Assembly (NCBI GenBank): GCA_934090685.1
Contig: CAKOJN010000004.1
Location: 1 to 64,000, forward strand
Origin: an uncultured Bacilli bacterium
GTDB taxonomy: Bacteria > Bacillota_I > Bacilli_A > RF39 > UBA660
Direction: 5' to 3'
DNA length: 64,000 bases
This document shows positions 59,359 through 64,000 of the stretch, in pieces. The position numbers and the translations under genes are program-made. Below the pieces are notes generated by a model, which was not told the origin of the DNA, made no database searches, and saw only the letters and a list, made by a program, of their open reading frames with translations. Position 1 is the first letter of the stretch. The number at the start of each line of letters is the position of its first letter.

Positions 59359-60948
59359 CTACTCATTAAAAATATCAGGTAAATCATTTTCAAGTAATAC
59401 ATATGTATTTTCATCACTTAATTTTCTCATAAGTGGAAATGCTTCTTTTACATCATTTAAAATATGAATCTTCTTATCACTATACTTTTCCTTATGAAGT
59501 CCATCTAATATTGGTTTTGTTTGATGTTCACCAATAAGAATAACCTCATCACATACAGATGCAATATGACGACCAAACTCCATATTAGCACTATATTCTT
59601 CACTACCAAGTTCTATCATACCTGGAGTTACTATTATTTTTTTACCATCCATTAAACCTAAAACATCTACTGCCATTTTAGATCCAACAGGATTAGAATT
59701 ATAAGCATCATCAATAATATTAATATTTCCAAACTTTTTAAGTTCTAATCTATGTTCTATAGTCTTAATTCTTTTAACGCCTATTTGTATTTGTTCAATA
59801 TCCATTCCTAAGTTATGTGCAAGAAGAATTGCTTCAGAAATATTATATATATTAGCAATACCAAGTAATTTAGTTTCAAATTCATACTCTTTCTTTATGT
59901 CTTTAAACTTACAAGTAAATTTAGTTCCATTATTAGTTACCTTAATTTTATTTATATATAAATCAGATTCTTTATCTTTTGTAGAAACCCATTTAACATT
60001 ACATTTACTTTTAATTTTATAACTTGTTTGATATTCATCATCTTTATTTAATATTGCAAGACCATCAGATGGTAATGAATCTATCAATTCAAATTTTGCT
60101 TTTTGTATATTTTCACGAGTTTTAAAACTTTCTAAATGAGCAGTACCTATTGTTGTTAAAATAGCATATTTAGGTTTTACAAACTCCGCTTTTTCTTTTA
60201 TTTCTCCTCTTTTAAAAGCACCCATTTCAGCAATAAATACTTCACTAAATTTATCCATATAATTATTAATTGCGTTGAAAAGTCCATACATTGTATTAAA
60301 ACTCTTAGGTGTTGCGAAAGAATTATATTTAACATTTAATATATCATTTAATGCATTCTTTGTACTAGTTTTACCATAACTTCCAGTTATACCAATTCTC
60401 TTTAAGTTAGGCATAGACATAATTTTATTCTTAGCTATATTTTTATAATGCAAGAACACTAATTTCTCTATAGGTTTATTAATAATATTAGCAAGCAATA
60501 CCATAAAATAATTAAAGTATACAAGTAATCCTAAATATATATAATAACCATATATTCTACCCTCAACAAAATCATATACTATTGGTATAATTGCAATAGC
60601 ATAAAGAATTAATAATGTAGCATATAATCTTTTAATTCTTTTTGTTATTACAAGAGGCTTTTTATTTTGCTCTTTTTTAAGTAATTTATTATTTATAATA
60701 GTAACCACTGAATAAAAAATAGCAAATATAATTACTGAAGCATTGAAACTAATAAGTTTAAATAACGCAAAAAATACAAACATAACATCAAAAGTAATAA
60801 ATACCTTATCAACATTATCAAGTATCCATTTAAAATATCTATTCCCATCATTATACCAATTTTGTTGAAGCATATGCATTGCTTTTTTACTTTTACACAC
60901 GATATAAATAAAATATGGTATTAATGATAATATAAAGTATGTTCTCAT
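59359..60948 (-). CDS. murF: MurF-type ligase with N-terminal membrane domain
   Basis: A 529-residue protein. Residues about 1-175 contain four or five hydrophobic segments instead of the usual MurF substrate-binding domain. The Mur ligase core follows: ATP-binding GSYGKTST (189-196), EMGAFKRGEIK, TIGTAHLESF, and a C-terminal domain with DDAYNSNP typical of MurF. MurF adds D-Ala-D-Ala to UDP-MurNAc-tripeptide. The membrane part would place this cytoplasmic step at the membrane. It precedes ddl, its substrate-making enzyme, and lies 2 bp after the hydrolase gene. Confidence 0.85.
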   Translation of the reverse strand: MRTYFILSLIPYFIYIVCKSKKAMHMLQQNWYNDGNRYFKWILDNVDKVFITFDVMFVFFALFKLISFNASVIIFAIFYSVVTIINNKLLKKEQNKKPLVITKRIKRLYATLLILYAIAIIPIVYDFVEGRIYGYYIYLGLLVYFNYFMVLLANIINKPIEKLVFLHYKNIAKNKIMSMPNLKRIGITGSYGKTSTKNALNDILNVKYNSFATPKSFNTMYGLFNAINNYMDKFSEVFIAEMGAFKRGEIKEKAEFVKPKYAILTTIGTAHLESFKTRENIQKAKFELIDSLPSDGLAILNKDDEYQTSYKIKSKCNVKWVSTKDKESDLYINKIKVTNNGTKFTCKFKDIKKEYEFETKLLGIANIYNISEAILLAHNLGMDIEQIQIGVKRIKTIEHRLELKKFGNINIIDDAYNSNPVGSKMAVDVLGLMDGKKIIVTPGMIELGSEEYSANMEFGRHIASVCDEVILIGEHQTKPILDGLHKEKYSDKKIHILNDVKEAFPLMRKLSDENTYVLLENDLPDIFNE

Positions 60949-60950
60949 AT

Positions 60951-61691
60951 TTATTCCTCACTTTCAATAAAACTTTTTAATACATTAATTGTTTGATTTA
61001 ATCTCTCTAAATAAGCATAATGTGTACATCCATCATAAATAACTAATCCAGCATTAGGTATTAATTTTTCCAACTCTTTACCATCTTCAAGAGATACAGC
61101 AGCATCCATAGTTCCCCAGATTAATAAAGATGGACACTTTATTTTAGTAACTTCATCACTTATATCAGTATTAACATGTTTTACTAGAATCTTTCTCATC
61201 ATTTCACTAGCATTTTTATAATCAGTAGAACCAATATATTTTTTAGCAAAACTTTCTAATTTATTTACCACTGGTACTTTTTTAGCAAATTTTAATACTT
61301 TTAATTTAAAATTATCTTTTTCTATCTTCTTTTTATATGGACTTGCAAGCAAAACTATCTTATTTGTTTTATATTTAGTAGCATAAACTAAAGATATTTT
61401 TCCACCAAAAGAATGACCAATTAAAATAGGATTTTTTATCTTTTCTTTTGTTAATATCTTGTTAACCATTTCTGCATAATCATATACAGTATATATATCT
61501 TTAGGTTCCTCACTATCACCAAAACCAGGTAAATCTATAATTAGACAGTTATATTTTTTTATAAAAGGTTTTGCAATAGGCATCATCATTTGAATATTTT
61601 GTCCCCAACCATGTAAAAAAATCAAACTTATTTTAGAATTGTTATTATAATATTCATAATTCACATTACTGTTTTTATAATTAAACTTCAT
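60951..61691 (-). CDS. Alpha/beta hydrolase
   Basis: A 246-residue alpha/beta-hydrolase-fold enzyme. The oxyanion region LIFLHGWGQNIQMM, nucleophile elbow IGHSFGGK (Ser), an Asp in WGTMDAAVS and His in GCTHYAYLE give a complete triad. Substrate unknown; sequence type resembles small esterases or lactonases. ATG 61691 has GGTGA upstream. First gene of a tight operon with murF and ddl, so a cell-wall or precursor-related role is possible but not shown. Confidence 0.85.
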   Translation of the reverse strand: MKFNYKNSNVNYEYYNNNSKISLIFLHGWGQNIQMMMPIAKPFIKKYNCLIIDLPGFGDSEEPKDIYTVYDYAEMVNKILTKEKIKNPILIGHSFGGKISLVYATKYKTNKIVLLASPYKKKIEKDNFKLKVLKFAKKVPVVNKLESFAKKYIGSTDYKNASEMMRKILVKHVNTDISDEVTKIKCPSLLIWGTMDAAVSLEDGKELEKLIPNAGLVIYDGCTHYAYLERLNQTINVLKSFIESEE

Positions 61692-61760
61692 GTCATTCAC
61701 CATATTAATTATAGCACACTGTCTATTCTTTTAATATAATTATGCACTTTACTTTACATA

Positions 61761-61794
61761 AAAAGACTATTATTCATCACTATCAATAGTCCTT
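61761..61794 (-). terminator. Terminator of the SipW-DUF5305-TasA-like operon
   Basis: GACTATT (61765-61771) pairs with AATAGTC (61785-61791) with extra A-T pairs; minus-strand tail TTTTATG. It contains the stop codon of the last gene. Confidence 0.6.
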
Positions 61795-62738
61795 TCTTCA
61801 ATTTCAGTAAGATTTATTTGAATATTTTCATCTTTTCCTATTTTAACTGTATCATTTATTTCATTATATCCATATTTTGAAACTGTGTATTTTAATTCAT
61901 CTTCATCTAATACTGTTACCTCTTGTGTACCAATACCAGTTTTTAAAACAGCATTGTTTTTATATATAGTAACTATCGCATCAGAAGGATTAGGTTCAAT
62001 TTTTAACATATATTTTTTCTTTTCCATTAATTCTATCGTTTCACTAATATCTTTATTCATAACAAATTCATATTCTTTATCATAAAATCCATCTTTTTGA
62101 ATTAATACTTTACCTTTAGTATTTTCATCAAATACTTTCTCAAACTCATTTAGTGAGTTATACTCATCAGAACTTGTCACTACTTTAATATTACTTCCAT
62201 CAATTGATTTGATTTTTAAAGTATATTCAGGAACCTTTTTATAATTGAAAACTAATATACATTTTAAATTTTTATCACTAATATTTTTTGTTTTATACTT
62301 AAATGTAACTTTAAAAGTATATTGACTTGCCGGTTTAATTTTTGTTTTATTTATTTCGATATCATCAAAAGTATACTCTATATTTGAATTACTATAAACT
62401 TGATTATTAACTTTAGTAATCACTAAATTATCAGATGATAAATTAGTCAAAGTTATATTATAAGTAACAATTGAATTATAATTATCTAACGTAATATCAC
62501 TAACTATACTGTAAGCAGTATAATTAAAAGAAGAAACCACAGCATTATTAGTAACTTTAGAAATCTTCATATCAGTTATTCTGGATTCCTTAATAGGTCT
62601 TACTAATGCTTTTCCATTAATCGCAAGTGATGTAGAATATGCAGAAAAACCTATGGTTAGAGAAAGAATAGATATTGTTAAAAATACAAATACTAAAGAA
62701 AAAATTCTATATTTATTTGTTTTTTCTTTCCTTACCAT
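61770..62738 (-). CDS. TasA-like surface protein with PEGA-type repeats
   Basis: A 322-residue exported protein. A basic start and hydrophobic helix (about 11-33) are followed by FSAYSTSLAINGKALVRP, like the SipW-dependent signal region of TasA/camelysin relatives. An immunoglobulin-like or TasA-like beta domain (about 50-180) contains SIVTYNITLTNLSSDNLVIT. Two PEGA-like modules follow (about 190-310; EPNPSDAIVTIYKNNAVLK). The tail is acidic. ATG 62738 is chosen, with GGAGG five bases upstream. It is encoded after a SipW-type signal peptidase and DUF5305, supporting processing by that peptidase. Probably a cell-surface or matrix component. Confidence 0.6.
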   Translation of the reverse strand: MVRKEKTNKYRIFSLVFVFLTISILSLTIGFSAYSTSLAINGKALVRPIKESRITDMKISKVTNNAVVSSFNYTAYSIVSDITLDNYNSIVTYNITLTNLSSDNLVITKVNNQVYSNSNIEYTFDDIEINKTKIKPASQYTFKVTFKYKTKNISDKNLKCILVFNYKKVPEYTLKIKSIDGSNIKVVTSSDEYNSLNEFEKVFDENTKGKVLIQKDGFYDKEYEFVMNKDISETIELMEKKKYMLKIEPNPSDAIVTIYKNNAVLKTGIGTQEVTVLDEDELKYTVSKYGYNEINDTVKIGKDENIQINLTEIEERTIDSDE

Positions 62739-63822
62739 GAGATCCTCCATTACAAACAACCTTCTCATCAAGTGTGTATTTATAAATTATACTATCATGA
62801 ATAATAATAAACTCAGATAATTTATGTGGTTTTATTTCATTATAAATTATTGGAGTTCCCAAATTATCATGTATATCTCTTAACTCTTCAAATGATAACA
62901 TATTCAATACTTTATAACCTTTTTCATCTATAGAATTTTGTGCGTTTCCTATAATACTATCATAATCTTTTAATAATTTTTTTAATGTAATATCATATTT
63001 AGATCTTTCTTTCATAAATAAATAAACTGTTCTAAACAATGAAACTATAAAATACAAATCAAGTAATGCAGATAATATAAATCCAATTAGGTACTTCATA
63101 TTTAAGTCTTTAATTCCTCTATCTTCATATATTGTATTGAAATTATTTATATCATTACTATCAATTTTTATATTTAACGTCTGTTCAGTTAGAGGAATAG
63201 TCAAAGATGATGAACTATTTAAATCTATTTTATTAGTAAATTTATCACTTTGAGCATGAGTTTCTACATTCAATATTATAGTTAAATCACTACTTGATGT
63301 TAAAGCATAAGAGGATTTAAATGACTTAACAAAATCATTAAAATGTTGATAATCTATATTTATTTTTTGACTAAAATCATTATGCATTAAATTATCTTTA
63401 TTAATAGTTTTTTCATCAACTAAACGTTCTTTTTTCTCATATAATACTTCTTTTTTATCAGTATCATCATATACCCTAGTTATCGCATCAACACTATAGG
63501 TAGTTTTATATTTCAATTCTTCACTAGTTATAAAATTATAATCAAAGACAACATTAATATTTTTAATTAGATTAGCAATATAGTTCATACCGGATGGTAA
63601 TGTTTTTTTATCATAATAATCGTTATCTTTCAAATTAACAGAATAATCTACTGTACTTTTTTCTTTATACATAAATGAAGACTTAGTTTTAAAGACAAAT
63701 GTCTGAATATAAAATATAACAGTAAAGCAAGTAAGTAATAGAATTAAACACGAATATAATACGATTGAATACTTTTTACTTGAAAATTTATAATTTTTTT
63801 TAGTTAAATCACTCTGTTTCAT
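62713..63822 (-). CDS. DUF5305 membrane protein
   Basis: A 369-residue protein with membrane segments near residues 20-42 and 240-265. Between them is a large extracytoplasmic domain of about 190 residues; a cytoplasmic C-terminal domain of about 100 residues contains LKDYDSIIGNAQNSI and IHDSIIYKYTLDEKV. It matches the DUF5305 family, often encoded beside SipW-type signal peptidases. Function unknown; possibly a partner in secretion of the neighbouring surface protein. ATG 63822 has AAAGGAG upstream, inside the end of the peptidase gene. Its 3' end overlaps the next gene by 26 bp. Confidence 0.75.
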   Translation of the reverse strand: MKQSDLTKKNYKFSSKKYSIVLYSCLILLLTCFTVIFYIQTFVFKTKSSFMYKEKSTVDYSVNLKDNDYYDKKTLPSGMNYIANLIKNINVVFDYNFITSEELKYKTTYSVDAITRVYDDTDKKEVLYEKKERLVDEKTINKDNLMHNDFSQKINIDYQHFNDFVKSFKSSYALTSSSDLTIILNVETHAQSDKFTNKIDLNSSSSLTIPLTEQTLNIKIDSNDINNFNTIYEDRGIKDLNMKYLIGFILSALLDLYFIVSLFRTVYLFMKERSKYDITLKKLLKDYDSIIGNAQNSIDEKGYKVLNMLSFEELRDIHDNLGTPIIYNEIKPHKLSEFIIIHDSIIYKYTLDEKVVCNGGSHGKERKNK

Positions 63823-63823
63823 T

Positions 63824-64000
63824 TTAATCTCCTTTAATACGATCAAATATTGCTACTGTAGGATATCCAATATATCTTATTTTAAATTTTTCTAATCCTA
63901 CAATATTATCTATATCTAATAAATACCCATCAGAAGAATTATTATTATCGCCTTTGGTATTATAAAAAACTCCCCTAGATGTATTATATTTTTTAATAAT
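63824..64000 (-). CDS. SipW-type signal peptidase I, C-terminal part (partial)
   Basis: The final 58 residues of a protein whose start is beyond the right edge. GVFYNTKGDNNNSSDGYLLD followed by IVGLEKFKIRYIGYPTVAIF matches the box with conserved GDNN and the later G...IPYIGY segment of archaeal/SipW-type (ER-type) signal peptidases. The catalytic Ser and His lie outside the window. It ends one base before the DUF5305 start codon, so the genes are cotranscribed. In Bacillus, SipW processes the matrix proteins TasA and TapA. Confidence 0.8.
   Translation of the reverse strand: MIKKYNTSRGVFYNTKGDNNNSSDGYLLDIDNIVGLEKFKIRYIGYPTVAIFDRIKGD

Noticed and set aside
1..64000. CRISPR arrays, rRNA operons, insertion sequences, T-box or classic riboswitches
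   Set aside because: No regularly spaced repeats, rRNA segments, transposase genes or recognisable riboswitch cores were seen on either strand.

Overview
The window is very A+T-rich chromosomal DNA from a low-GC Gram-positive bacterium. It most resembles an uncultured gut member of the Bacilli/Erysipelotrichia-Mollicutes side of the Firmicutes; this placement is an inference from gene content and base composition. Despite the Mollicutes-like composition the organism has a cell wall (murE with a DNPR motif, murF, ddl, murI, a class A PBP, a class B sortase). It also carries endospore genes (gerQ, cse60, a cotJA/cotJB fusion, cotJC, a CotF-like coat protein and a small partner). UGA is used as a stop (27750-27752, overlapping the next ATG), so the standard bacterial code applies.

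Layout. 1-316: last 28 codons of a tyrosine integrase, tandem GGGTACCT repeats, then a probable small RNA on the minus strand, i.e. the edge of an integrated element. 317-4613: a minimal kinase-like protein, then an operon of pduL, a NatAB-type ABC exporter and a secreted/anchored protein. 4719-5651: gerQ and a LemA-like gene. 5629-11205: compact minus-strand operon rplI-dnaB-M23/LysM peptidase-rlmH-AGCS transporter-ung. 11325-18376: orphan tail-anchored protein, cse60, and ligA-membrane protein-diguanylate cyclase-yihY. 18449-26597: SDR oxidoreductase, a 26-codon acidic peptide gene, tRNA-Gly, DUF4190 protein, XRE regulator, rsgA, small membrane proteins, mscL, EamA transporter and murE. 26616-31171: a possible short minus-strand transcript, two Tim44-like/zinc-ribbon proteins, phosphoketolase and tsaE. 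31306-35262: cotJ locus, an ABC exporter with a palindromic operator, a single-domain ClpB-like AAA ATPase and tRNA-Asn. 35297-40856: feoAB, small membrane proteins, a secreted nuclease, two coat proteins, and hsp20 under a CIRCE element. 40893-45361: parA-parB-DUF951-AbgT transporter-ychF. 45485-51509: FAD oxidoreductase, acyl-CoA ligase and CAT-like acyltransferase operon, a CaCA antiporter and a lipid kinase. 51639-64000: PBP1A and sortase B, RluA synthase, ZIP transporter, sirtuin, small export protein, murI, an alpha/beta hydrolase-murF-ddl operon, and a SipW signal peptidase-DUF5305-TasA-like/PEGA surface locus cut by the window end.

How the parts relate. Core replication, repair and translation genes (dnaB, ligA, rplI, rlmH, rsgA, tsaE, ychF, parAB) form the backbone. 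Peptidoglycan synthesis is spread over several blocks. Phosphoketolase and PduL together suggest acetyl-phosphate-based energy metabolism. Most genes sit in tight, overlapping minus-strand operons closed by clear hairpin terminators. The least explained material is the SipW-dependent surface locus, the ligase/acyltransferase/FAD trio, the integrase-adjacent small RNA, and two very short ORFs with good ribosome binding sites. No insertion sequence, CRISPR array, rRNA or replication origin was seen.
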